The notes below the pieces were generated by a model, which saw only the letters and a list, made by a program, of their open reading frames with translations, was not told the DNA's origin and searched no databases. Below, piece after piece: positions 1 to 10,248 of a stretch of 64,000 nt of DNA. Each line of letters starts with the position of its first letter. Positions within the stretch are counted from its first letter, which is position 1. The DNA comes from Paragordius varius. Lineage: Eukaryota; Nematomorpha. The DNA is taken from positions 13,330,001 through 13,394,000 of the forward strand of contig OZ176053.1 in NCBI GenBank assembly GCA_964247055.1, given 5' to 3'. The position numbers were made by a program, and so were the translations under genes.

Positions 1-50
1 ATTATTTTTTATACATTCTCTTAGTAGGACTACATATAAATATAGAGATA

Positions 51-61
51 GTTTGACAAAC
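51..61. other. GTTTGACAAAC dyad in the monomer (exemplar)
   Basis: GTTTG and CAAAC are reverse complements around one central base. In C, M, R and Y-like monomers the centre is G instead of A, and both arms are kept. Types Q and Z read GTTTTGCAAAC, some late monomers read GTTTGAGAAAC, type G reads GTTCGACAAAC, and the block with TATATATTC reads GTTAGACAAAC, so arm changes do occur. Any binding role is inference. Confidence 0.6.
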
Positions 62-67
62 TCTTTC

Positions 68-160
68 ATATCCGATTTTTACAACGATACTTTAAAAATT
101 AATGTATTAAACTAGTCGCATCAATACTCAAGTTAAACTTTGTCCTTAAAAATCGGATAT
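68..160. repeat. 14-bp inverted repeat, 65-bp spacer (exemplar)
   Basis: ATATCCGATTTTTA at 68-81 is the exact reverse complement of TAAAAATCGGATAT at 147-160, with 65 bases between. Most monomers keep both arms. Across a monomer boundary the same arms face each other with about 85 bp between. Single strands could fold into stem-loops, and supercoiled DNA into a cruciform. Spacer length varies with monomer class: 43 bp in the 156-bp type and 78 bp in the 191-bp type. Confidence 0.85.
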
Positions 161-163
161 TGG

Positions 164-173
164 TCACCGGTGA
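164..173. other. Perfect 10-bp palindrome TCACCGGTGA (exemplar)
   Basis: TCACCGGTGA equals its own reverse complement and lies near the end of most monomers. Type D has TCACGGGTGA, the monomer preceding W-type units has TCACCAGTGA, and a few copies have TTACC or GTACC changes; each breaks the symmetry in a type-specific way. A sequence-specific dimeric binder is possible but not shown. It does not match the mammalian CENP-B box. Confidence 0.75.
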
Positions 174-178
174 ACATA

Positions 179-369
179 ATTATTTTTTATACATTCTCTT
201 AGTAAGACTACATCAAAATATAGAGATTGTTTGACAAACTCTTTCATATCCGATTTTTACAACGATACTTTATAAATTAATGTATAAAACTAGTCGTATC
301 AATAAATCGCATCAATACTCAAGTTAAACTTTGTCCTTAAAAATCGGATATTGGTCACCGGTGAACAAA
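179..369 (+). repeat. Type B monomer (191 bp, 13-bp internal duplication)
   Basis: The monomer is 13 bp longer than the reference because a segment beginning TCGTATCAATAAA is followed by TCGCATCAATACT. Further marks are AAGACTACATC, GAGATTG (GAGAATG in some copies) and CTTTATAAATT. Type B follows A, or follows E where A is missing, in the left-domain HOR. Confidence 0.95.
294..319 (+). repeat. 13-bp tandem duplication that defines 191-bp monomers
   Basis: Two adjacent 13-bp units match at 10 of 13 positions, TCGTATCAATAAA then TCGCATCAATACT. The same insertion is found in types B, G, I, J, L, M, O, R and V in all domains, with later variants in the spacer (AATAAATCGC, AATGAATCGC, AATAAGTCGC, and TCGTTATAAATCGC with 3 bp lost). 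A single ancient slippage event followed by spread fits this better than repeated independent origin. Confidence 0.9.
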
Positions 370-547
370 ATTATTTTTTATACATTCTCTTAGTAGGACT
401 ACATCAAAATTAAGAGATAGTTTGGCAAACTCTTTCATATCCGATTTTTACAACGATACTTTAAAAATTAATGTATAAAACTAGTCGCATCAATACTAAA
501 GTTAAACTTTGTCATTAAAAATCGGATATTGGTCACCGGTGAACAAA
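370..547 (+). repeat. Type C monomer (178 bp)
   Basis: Marks are AGGACTACATC, AATTAAGAG in place of AATATAGAG (in a subset), GGCAAAC in place of GACAAAC, GTATAAAAC, ACTAAAGTT, and in this copy GTCATTAAAAA in place of GTCCTTAAAAA. It is third in the five-monomer HOR. Confidence 0.93.
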
Positions 548-725
548 ATAATTTTTTATACATTCTCTTAGTAAGACTACATCAAAATATAGAAATAGTT
601 TGACAAACACTTTCATATCCGATTTTTACAACGATACTTTAAAAATTAATGTATTAAACTAGTCGCATCAATACTCATGTTAAACTTTGTCCTTAAAAAT
701 CGGATATTGGTCACGGGTGAACAAA
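548..725 (+). repeat. Type D monomer (178 bp)
   Basis: Marks are ATAATTTTTT at the start, TAGAAATAG, GACAAACACTTTC, GTATTAAAC, ACTCATGTT and an end reading TCACGGGTGA. The last change breaks the palindrome TCACCGGTGA that most other types keep. Type D almost always precedes type E. Confidence 0.93.
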
Positions 726-881
726 ATTATTTTTTATACATTCTCTTAGTAAGACTACATCAAATTATAGAGATAGTTTGACAAACTCTTTCATATCCGA
801 TTTTTACAATTAAACCAGTCGCATCAATACTCAAGTTAAACTTTGTCCTTAAAAATCGGATATTGGTCACCGGTGAACAAA
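726..881 (+). repeat. Type E monomer (156 bp, 22-bp deletion)
   Basis: The monomer is 22 bp short: TTTTTACAA is joined at 809/810 directly to TTAAACCAGTCGC, so the stretch between ACAA and TTAAAC is gone. It also reads CAAATTATAG and ends in an intact TCACCGGTGA. The deletion shortens the spacer of the 14-bp inverted repeat from 65 to 43 bp. Copies with the CAAATTATAG mark are confined to about the first 22.4 kb of the window. Confidence 0.94.
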
Positions 882-1757
882 ATTATTTTTTATACATTCT
901 CTTAGTAGGACTACATATAAATATAGAGATAGTTTGACAAACTCTTTCATATCCGATTTTTACAACGATACTTTAAAAATTAATGTATAAAACTAGTCGC
1001 ATCAATACTCAAGTTAAACTTTGTCCTTAAAAATCGGATATTGGTCACCGGTGAACAAAATTATTTTTTATACATTCTCTTAGTAAGACTACATCAAAAT
1101 ATAGAGAATGTTTGACAAACTCTTTCATATCCGATTTTTACAACGATACTTTATAAATTAATGTATAAAACTAGTCGTATCAATAAATCGCATCAATACT
1201 CAAGTTAAACTTTGTCCTTAAAAATCGGATATTGGTCACCGGTAAACAAAATTATTTTTTATACATTCTCTTAGTAGGACTACATCAAAATATAGAGATA
1301 GTTTGGCAAACTCTTTCATATCCGATTTTTACAACGATACTTTATAATGTATAAAACTAGTCGCATCAATACTAAAGTTAAACTTTGTCCTTAAAAATCG
1401 GATATTGGTCACCGGTGAACAAAATAATTTTTTATACATTCTCTTAGTAAGACTACATCAAAATATAGAAATAGTTTGACAAACACTTTCATATCCGATT
1501 TTTACAACGATACTTTAAAAATTAATGTATTTAACTAGTCGCATCAATACTCATGTTAAACTTTGTCCTTAAAAATCGGATATTGGTCACGGGTGAACAA
1601 AATTATTTTTTATACATTCTCTTAGTAAGACTACATCAAATTATAGAGATAGTTTGACAAACTCTTTCATATCCGATTTTTACAATTAAACCAGTCGCAT
1701 CAATACTCAAGTTAAACTTTGTCCTTAAAAATCGGATATTGGTCACCGGTGAACAAA
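882..1757 (+). repeat. Five-monomer HOR, copy 2 (876 bp)
   Basis: Monomers start at 882, 1060, 1251, 1424 and 1602. The C monomer is 173 bp because CTTTAAAAATTAATG is shortened to CTTTATAATG. Private marks are GAGAATG in B, GGTAAACAAA at the B/C boundary and GTATTTAAC in D. These marks recur at 4,101-4,800 and show that block to be a copy. Confidence 0.92.
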
Positions 1758-2460
1758 ATTATTTTTTATACATTCTCTTAGTAAGACTACATCAAAATAT
1801 AGAGATTGTTTGACAAACTCTTTCATATCCGATTTTTACAACGATACTTTAAAAATTAATGTATAAAACTAGTCGTATCAATAAATCGCATCAATACTCA
1901 AGTTAAACTTTGTCCTTAAAAATCGGATATTGGTCACCGGTGAACAAAATTATTTTTTATACATTCTCTTAGTAGGACTACATCAAAATTAAGAGATAGT
2001 TTGGCAAACTCTTTCATATCCGATTTTTACAACGATACTTTAAAAATTAATGTATAAAACTAGTCGCATCAATACTAAAGTTAAACTTTGTCATTAAAAA
2101 TCGGATATTGGTCACCGGTGAACAAAATAATTTTTTATACATTCTCTTAGTAAGACTACATCAAAATATAGAAATAGTTTGACAAACACTTTCATATCCG
2201 ATTTTTACAACGATATTTTAAAAATTAATGTATTAAACTAGTCGCATCAATACTCATGTTAAACTTTGTCCTTAAAAATCGGATATTGGTCACGGGTGAA
2301 CAAAATTATTTTTTATACATTCTCTTAGTAAGACTACATCAAATTATAGAGATAGTTTGACAAACTCTTTCATATCCGATTTTTACAATTAAACCAGTCG
2401 CATCAATACTCAAGTTAAACTTTGCCCTTAAAAATCGGATATTGGTCACGGGTGAACAAA
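1758..2460 (+). repeat. HOR lacking A: B-C-D-E, 703 bp
   Basis: Monomers start at 1758, 1949, 2127 and 2305. The A monomer is missing, so E is followed directly by B. Loss of one whole monomer without disturbing phase is what unequal exchange between HOR copies produces. Confidence 0.9.
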
Positions 2461-3185
2461 ATTATTTTTTATACATTCTCTTAGTAGGACTACATATAAA
2501 TATAGAGATAGTTTGACAAACTCTTTCATATCCGATTTTTACAACGATACTTTAAAAATTAATGTATTAAACTAGTCGCATCAATACTCAAGTTAAACTT
2601 TGTCCTTAAAAATCGGATATTGGTCACCGGTGAACAAAATTATTTTTTACACATTCTCTTAGTAAGACTACATCAAAATATAGAGATTGTTTGACAAACT
2701 CTTTCATATCCGATTTTTACAACGATACTTTATAAATTAATGTATAAAACTAGTCGTATCAATAAATCGCATCAATACTCAAGTTAAACTTTGTCCTTAA
2801 AAATCGGATATTGGTCACCGGTGAACAAAATTATTTTTTATACATTCTCTTAGTAAGACTACATCAAAATATAGAGATAGTTTGGCAAACTCTTTCATAT
2901 CCGATTTTTACAACGATACTTTAAAAATTAATGTATAAAACTAGTCGCATCAATACTAAAGTTAAACTTTGTCCTTAAAAATCGGATATTGGTCACCGGT
3001 GAACAAAATAATTTTTTATACATTCTCTTAGTAAGACTACATCAAAATATAGAAATAGTTTGACAAACACTTTCATATCCGATTTTTACAACGATACTTT
3101 AAAAATTAATGTATTAAACTAGTCGCATCAATACTCAAGTTAAACTTTGTCCTTAAAAATCGGATATTGGTCACCGGTGAACAAA
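2461..3185 (+). repeat. A-B-C-D run ending in a hybrid D monomer
   Basis: Monomers start at 2461, 2639, 2830 and 3008. The last has a D-type first half (TAGAAATAG, CACTTTC, GTATTAAAC) but a non-D end: ACTCAAGTT and TCACCGGTGA where D has ACTCATGTT and TCACGGGTGA. The switch falls at about 3,125-3,175, just before the foreign island that starts at 3,186. Expected monomer E is absent. Confidence 0.85.
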
Positions 3186-4100
3186 ATTATTTTTTATACA
3201 TTCTCTTAGTAGGACTACATCAAAATATAGAGATAGTTTGGCAAACTTTTTCATATCCGATTTTTACAACGATACTTTAAAAATTAATGTATAAAACTAG
3301 TCGTATCAATAAATCGCATCAATACTCAACTTAAACTTTGTCCTTAAAAATCGGATATTGGTCACCGGTGAACAAAATTATTTTTTATACATTCTCTCAG
3401 TAAGACTACATCAAAATATAGAGATAGTTTGACAAACTCTTTCATATCCGATTTTTACAACGATACTTTAAAAATAATGTGTTAAACTAGTCGCATCAAT
3501 ACTCAAGTTAAACTTTGTCCTTAAAAATCGGATATTGGTCACCGGTGAACAAAATTATTTTTTATACATTCTCTTCGTAAGACTACATCAAAATATAGAG
3601 ATAGTTTGACAAACTCTTTCATATCCGATTTTTACAACGATACTTTAAAAATTAATGTATAAAACTAGTCGTATCAATAAATCGCATCAATACTCAAGTT
3701 AAACTTTGTCCTTAAAAATCGGATATTGGTCCCCGGTGAACAAAATTATTTTTTATACATTCTCTTAGTAGGACTACATCAAAATATAGAGATAGTTTGG
3801 CAAACTCTTTCATATCCGATTTTTACAACGATACTTTAAAAATTAATGTATAAAACTAGTCGCATCAATACTAAAGTTAAACTTTGTCCTTAAAAATCGG
3901 ATATTGGTCACCGGTGAACAAAATAATTTTTGATACATTCTCTTAGTAAGACTACATCAAAATATAGAGATAGTTTGACAAACTCTTTCATATCCGATTT
4001 TTACAACGATACTTTAAAAATTATGGTATTAAACCAGTCGCATCAATACTCAAGTTAAACTTTGTCCTTAAAAATCGAATATTGGTCACCGGTGAACAAA
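3186..4100 (+). repeat. Island of right-domain monomers (R-N-O-P-T order) in the left domain
   Basis: Monomers start at 3186, 3377, 3554, 3745 and 3923, with lengths 191, 177, 191, 178 and 178. Their marks (CTTTTTCAT plus 13-bp duplication; CTCTCAG with AAAATAATGTG; 13-bp duplication; ACTAAAG; TTTTTGATAC with TTATGGTATTAAACC) occur in the same order at 24,549-25,460, at a constant offset of 21,360 bp after the first monomer. The first monomer lacks the 3-bp deletion seen at 24,549, so this copy is the less altered one there. Confidence 0.85.
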
Positions 4101-5500
4101 ATAATTTTTTTACATTCTCTTAGTAAGACTACATCAAAATATAGAGAATGTTTGACAAACTCTTTCATATCCGATTTTTACAACGATACTTTATAAATTA
4201 ATGTATAAAACTAGTCGTATCAATAAATCGCATCAATACTCAAGTTAAACTTTGTCCTTAAAAATCGGATATTGGTCACCGGTAAACAAAATTATTTTTT
4301 ATACATTCTCTTAGTAGGACTACATCAAAATATAGAGATAGTTTGGCAAACTCTTTCATATCCGATTTTTACAACGATACTTTATAATGTATAAAACTAG
4401 TCGCATCAATACTAAAGTTAAACTTTGTCCTTAAAAATCGGATATTGGTCACCGGTGAACAAAATAATTTTTTATACATTCTCTTAGTAAGACTACATCA
4501 AAATATAGAAATAGTTTGACAAACACTTTCATATCCGATTTTTACAACGATACTTTAAAAATTAATGTATTTAACTAGTCGCATCATAACTCATGTTAAA
4601 CTTTGTCCTTAAAAATCGGATATTGGTCACGGGTGAACAAAATTATTTTTTATACATTCTCTTAGTAAGACTACATCAAATTATAGAGATAGTTTGACAA
4701 ACTCTTTCATATCCGATTTTTACAATTAAACCAGTCGCATCAATACTCAAGTTAAACTTTGTCCTTAAAAATCGGATATTGGTCACCGGTGAACAAAATT
4801 ATTTTTTATACATTCTCTTAGTAAGACTACATCAAAATATAGAGATTGTTTGACAAACTCTTTCATATCCGATTTTTACAACGATACTTTAAAAATTAAT
4901 GTATAAAACTAGTCGTATCAATAAATCGCATCAATACTCAAGTTAAACTTTGTCCTTAAAAATCGGATATTGGTCACCGGTGAACAAAATTATTTTTTAT
5001 ACATTCTCTTAGTAGGACTGCATCAAAATTAAGAGATAGTTTGGCAAACTCTTTCATATCCGATTTTTACAACGATACTTTAAAAATTAATGTATAAAAC
5101 TAGTCGCATCAATACTAAAGTTAAACTTTGTCATTAAAAATCGGATATTGGTCACCGGTGAACAAAATAATTTTTTATACATTCTCTTAGTAAGACTACA
5201 TCAAAATATAGAAATAGTTTGACAAACACTTTCATATCCGATTTTTACAACGATACTTTAAAAATTAATGTATTAAACTAGTCGCATCAATACTCATGTT
5301 AAACTTTGTCCTTAAAAATCGGATATTGGTCACGGGTGAACAAAATTATTTTTTATACATTCTCTTAGTAAGACTACATCAAATTATAGAGATAGTTTGA
5401 CAAACTCTTTCATATCCGATTTTTACAATTAAACCAGTCGCATCAATACTCAAGTTAAACTTTGTCCTTAAAAATCGGATATTGGTCACCGGTGAACAAA
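4101..5500 (+). repeat. Copy of 1,060-2,460 (B-C-D-E-B-C-D-E), offset 3,040 bp
   Basis: The private marks GAGAATG, GGTAAACAAA, CTTTATAATG and GTATTTAAC recur in the same order, and monomer starts (4291, 4464, 4642, 4798, 4989, 5167, 5345) equal those of the first block plus 3,040. The first monomer opens with ATAATTTTTTTACATTC, a U-type head as at 25,461, joined to a B-type body, so the right junction of the island lies inside it. Confidence 0.9.
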
Positions 5501-6381
5501 ATTATTTTTTATACATTCTCTTAGTAGGACTACATATAAATATAGAGATAGTTTGACAAACTCTTTCATATCCGATTTTTACAACGATACTTTAAAAATT
5601 AATGTATTAAACTAGTCGCATCAATACTCAAGTTAAACTTTGTCCTTAAAAATCGGATATTGGTCACCGGTGAACAAAATTATTTTTTATACATTCTCTT
5701 AGTAAGACTACATCAAAATATAGAGATTGTTTGACAAACTCTTTCATATCCGATTTTTACAACGATACTTTATAAATTAATGTATAAAACTAGTCGTATC
5801 AATAAATCGCATCAATACTCAAGTTAAACTTTGTCCTTAAAAATCGGATATTGGTCACCGGTGAACAAAATTATTTTTTATACATTCCCTTAGTAGGACT
5901 ACATCAAAATATAGAGATAGTTTGGCAAACTCTTTCATATCCGATTTTTACAACGATACTTTAAAAATTAATGTATAAAACTAGTCGCATCAATACTAAA
6001 GTTAAACTTTGTCCTTAAAAATCGGATATTGGTCACCGGTGAACAAAATAATTTTTTATACATTCTCTTAGTAAGACTACATCAAAATATAGAAATAGTT
6101 TGACAAACACTTTCATATCCGATTTTTACAACGATACTTTAAAAATTAATGTATTAAACTAGTCGCATCAATACTCATGTTAAACTTTGTCCTTAAAAAT
6201 CGGATATTGGTCACGGGTGAACAAAATTATTTTTTATTCATTCTCTTAGTAAGACTACATCAAATTATAGAGATAGTTTGACAAACTCTTTCATATCCGA
6301 TTTTTACAATTAAACCAGTCGCATCAATACTCAAGTTAAACTTTGTCCTTAAAAATCGAATATTGGTCACCGGTGAACAAA
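5501..6381 (+). repeat. Five-monomer HOR A-B-C-D-E, 881 bp
   Basis: Monomers start at 5501, 5679, 5870, 6048 and 6226. Order and lengths equal those of copy 1. The E monomer ends in ATCGAATATTGG instead of ATCGGATATTGG, a mark repeated at about 8,475 and 9,343. Within this block it damages the right arm of the 14-bp inverted repeat. Confidence 0.9.
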
Positions 6382-7262
6382 ATTATTTTTTATACATTCT
6401 CTTAGTAAAACTACATCAAAATATAGAGATAGTTTGACAAACTCTTTCATATCCGATTTTTACAACGATACTTTAAAAATTAATGTGTTAAACTAGTCGC
6501 ATAAATACTCAAGTTAAACTTTGTCCTTAAAAATCGGATATTGGTCACCGGTGAACAAAATTATTTTTTATACATTCTCTTAGTAAGACTACATCAAAAT
6601 ATAGAGATTGTTTGACAAACTCTTTCATATCCGATTTTTACAACGATACTTTATAAATTAATGTATAAAACTAGTCGTATCAATAAATCGCATCAATACT
6701 CAAGTTAAACTTTGTCCTTAAAAATCGGATATTGGTCACCGGTGAACAAAATTATTTTTTATACATTCTCTTAGTAGGACTACATCAAAATTAAGAGATA
6801 GTTTGGCAAACTCTTTCATATCCGATTTTTACAACGATACTTTAAAAATTAATGTATAAAACTAGTCGCATCAATACTAAAGTTAAACTTTGTCATTAAA
6901 AATCGGATATTGGTCACCGGTGAACAAAATAATTTTTTATACATTCTCTTAGTAGGACTACATCAAAATATAGAAATAGTTTGACAAACACTTTCATATC
7001 CGATTTTTACAACGATACTTTAAAAATTAATGTATTAAACTAGTCGCATCAATACTCATGTTAAACTTTGTCCTTAAAAATCGGATATTGGTCACGGGTG
7101 AACAAAATTATTTTTTATACATTCTCTTAGTAAGACTACATCAAATTATAGAGATAGTTTGACAAACTCTTTCATATCCGATTTTTACAATTAAACCAGT
7201 CGCATCAACACTCAAGTTAAACTTTGTCCTTAAAAATCGGATATTGGTCACCGGTGAACAAA
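6382..7262 (+). repeat. Five-monomer HOR F-B-C-D-E, 881 bp
   Basis: The first monomer is type F, with TAAAACTACATC in place of TAAGACTACATC, GTGTTAAAC and CGCATAAATAC. B, C, D and E follow at 6560, 6751, 6929 and 7107. F replaces A without a change in unit length. Confidence 0.88.
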
Positions 7263-8499
7263 ATTATTTTTTATACATTCTCTTAGTAGGACTACATATA
7301 AATATAGAGATAGTTTGACAAACTCTTTCATATCCGATTTTTACAACGATACTTTAAAAATTAATGTATTAAACTAGTCGCATCAATACTCAAGTTAAAC
7401 TTTGTCCTTAAAAATCGGATATTGGTCACCGGTGAACAAAATTATTTTTTATACATTCTCTTAGTAAGACTACATCAAAATATAGAGAATGTTTGACAAA
7501 CTCTTTCATATCCGATTTTTACAACGATACTTTATAAATTAATGTATAAAACTAGTCGTATCAATAAATCGCATCAATACTCAAGTTAAACTTTGTCCTT
7601 AAAAATCGGATATTGGTCACCGGTGAACAAAATTATTTTTTATACATTCTCTTAGTAGGACTACATCAAAATATAGAGATAGTTTGGCAAACTCTTTCAT
7701 ATCCGATTTTTACAACGATACTTTAAAAATTAATGTATAAAACTAGTCGCATCAATACTAAAGTTAAACTTTGTCCTTAAAAATCGGATATTGGTCACCG
7801 GTGAACAAAATAATTTTTTATACATTCTCTTAGTAAGACTACATCAAAATATAGAAATAGTTTGACAAACACTTTCATATCCGATTTTTACAACGATACT
7901 TTAAAAATTAATGTATAAAACTAGTCGCATCAATACTAAAGTTAAACTTTGTCATTAAAAATCGGATATTGGTCACCGGTGAACAAAATAATTTTTTATA
8001 CATTCTCTTAGTAAGACTACATCAAAATATAGAAATAGTTTGGCAAACTCTTTCATATCCGATTTTTACAACGATACTTTAAAAATTAATGTATAAAACT
8101 AGTCGCATCAATACTAAAGTTAAATTTTGTCCTTACAAATCGGATATTGGTCACCGGTGAACAAAATAATTTTTTATACATTCTCTTAGTAAGACTACAT
8201 CAAAATATAGAAATAGCTTGACAAACACTTTCATATCCGATTTTTACAACGATACTTTAAAAATTAATGTATTAAACTAGTCGCATCAATACTCATGTTA
8301 AACTTTGTCCTTAAAAATCGGATATTGGTCACGGGTGAACAAAATTATTTTTTATACATTCTCTTAGTAAGACTACATCAAATTATAGAGATAGTTTGAC
8401 AAACTCTTTCATATCCGATTTTTACAATTAAACCAGTCGCATCAATACTCAAGTTAAACTTTGTCCTTAAAAATCGAATATTGGTCACCGGTGAACAAA
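7263..8499 (+). repeat. Expanded HOR A-B-C-D'-C''-D-E
   Basis: Monomers start at 7263, 7441, 7632, 7810, 7988, 8166 and 8344. Two additional monomers sit between C and D: a D/C hybrid at 7810 (TAGAAATAG and CACTTTC in front, GTATAAAAC, ACTAAAG and GTCATT behind) and a second hybrid at 7988 with AAATTTTGTCC and TTACAAATCGG. The latter changes the right arm of the inverted repeat. Confidence 0.85.
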
Positions 8500-9367
8500 A
8501 TTATTTTTTATACATTCTCTTAGTAAAACTACATCAAAATATAGAGATAGTTTGACAAACTCTTTCATATCCGATTTTTACAACGATACTTTAAAAATTA
8601 ATGTATAAAACTAGTCGCATCAATACTAAAGTTAAACTTTGTCCTTAAAAATCGGATATTGGTCACCGGTGAACAAAATAATTTTTTATACATTCTCTTA
8701 GTAAGACTACATCAAAATATAGAAATAGTTTGACAAACACTTTCATATCCGATTTTTACAACGATACTTTAAAAATTAATGTATAAAACTAGTCGCATCA
8801 ATACTAAAGTTAAACTTTGTCATTAAAAATCGGATATTGGTCACCGGTGAACAAAATAATTTTTTATACATTCTCTTAGTAAGACTACATCAAAATATAG
8901 AAATAGTTTGGCAAACTCTTTCATATCCGATTTTTACAACGATACTTTAAAAATTAATGTATAAAACTAGTCGCATCAATACTAAAGTTAAATTTTGTCC
9001 TTACAAATCGGATATTGGTCACCGGTGAACAAAATAATTTTTTATACATTCTCTTAGTAAGACTACATCAAAATATAGAAATAGCTTGATAAACACTTTC
9101 ATATCCGATTTTTACAACGATACTTTAAAAATTAATGTATTAAACTAGTCGCATCAATACTCATGTTAAACTTTGTCCTTAAAAATCGGATATTGGTCAC
9201 GGGTGAACAAAATTATTTTTTATACATTCTCTTAGTAAGACTACATCAAATTATAGAGATAGTTTGACAAACTCTTTCATATCCGATTTTTACAATTAAA
9301 CCAGTCGCATCAATACTCAAGTTAAACTTTGTCCTTAAAAATCGAATATTGGTCACCGGTGAACAAA
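8500..9367 (+). repeat. 868-bp duplicate of 7,632-8,499
   Basis: The D', C'', D and E monomers recur at 8678, 8856, 9034 and 9212, exactly 868 bp downstream, with the private marks AAATTTTGTCC and TTACAAATCGG and AATAGCTTG. The first monomer (8500) is a hybrid with an F-type head (TAAAACTAC) and C-type tail (ACTAAAG), which places the crossover inside it. Confidence 0.88.
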
Positions 9368-10248
9368 ATTATTTTTTATACATTCTCTTAGTAAAACTAC
9401 ATCAAAATATAGAGATAGTTTGACAAACTCTTTCATATCCGATTTTTACAACGATACTTTAAAAATTAATGTGTTAAACTAGTCGCATAAATACTCAAGT
9501 TAAACTTTGTCCTTAAAAATCGGATATTGGTCACCGGTGAACAAAATAATTTTTTATACATTCTCTTAGTAAGACTACATCAAAATATAGAGATAGTTTG
9601 ACAAACTCTTTCATATCCGATTTTTACAACGATACTTTAAAAATTAATGTATAAAACTAGTCGTATCAATAAATCGCATCAATACTCAAGTTAAACTTTG
9701 TCCTTAAAAATCGGATATTGGTCACCGGTGAACAAAATTATTTTTTATACATTCTCTTAGTAGGACTACATCAAAATTAAGAGATAGTTTGGCAAACTCT
9801 TTCATATCCGATTTTTACAACGATACTTTAAAAATTAATGTATAAAACTAGTCGCATCAATACTAAAGTTAAACTTTGTCCTTAAAAATCGGATATTGGT
9901 CACCGGTGAACAAAATAATTTTTTATACATTCTCTTAGTAAGACTACATCAAAATATAGAAATAGTTTGACAAACACTTTCATATCCGATTTTTACAACG
10001 ATACTTTAAAAATTAATGTATTAAACTAGTCGCATCACTACTCATGTTAAACTTTGTCCTTAAAAATCGGATATTGGTCACGGGTGAACAAAATTATTTT
10101 TTATACATTCTCTTAGTAAGACTACATCAAATTATAGAGATAGTTTGACAAACTCTTTCATATCCGATTTTTACAATTAAACCAGTCGCATCAATACTCA
10201 AGTTAAACTTTGTCCTTAAAAATCGGATATTGGTCACCGGTGAACAAA
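9368..10248 (+). repeat. Five-monomer HOR F-B-C-D-E, 881 bp
   Basis: Monomers start at 9368, 9546, 9737, 9915 and 10093. The layout repeats that of 6,382-7,262, with GTGTTAAAC and CGCATAAATAC in F. The B copy begins ATAATTTTTT and reads GAGATAG instead of GAGATTG, so it has exchanged its head with another type. Confidence 0.87.

Larger units (their letters stand above)
1..178 (+). repeat. Type A monomer (178 bp), reference copy
   Basis: This is the coordinate reference used throughout: position 1 is the A before the TTATTTTTT run. Diagnostic features are AGGACTACATATAAATATAG near positions 26-45, GACAAAC at 55-61, and GTATTAAAC in the second half. It carries all three dyad elements. It ends in GAACATAAT where nearly every other copy has GAACAAAAT, a private substitution. 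Confidence 0.95.
1..881 (+). repeat. Five-monomer HOR A-B-C-D-E, 881 bp, copy 1
   Basis: Monomers start at 1, 179, 370, 548 and 726, with lengths 178, 191, 178, 178 and 156. The next A monomer begins at 882, so the period is 881 bp. This is the basic unit of the left domain. Confidence 0.93.

Noticed and set aside
147-173. Intrinsic terminator or promoter in each monomer
   Set aside because: The inverted repeat and T-runs superficially resemble terminator parts, and TATA-like strings abound, but in 72% A+T sequence these are expected. No transcript or gene context supports them.
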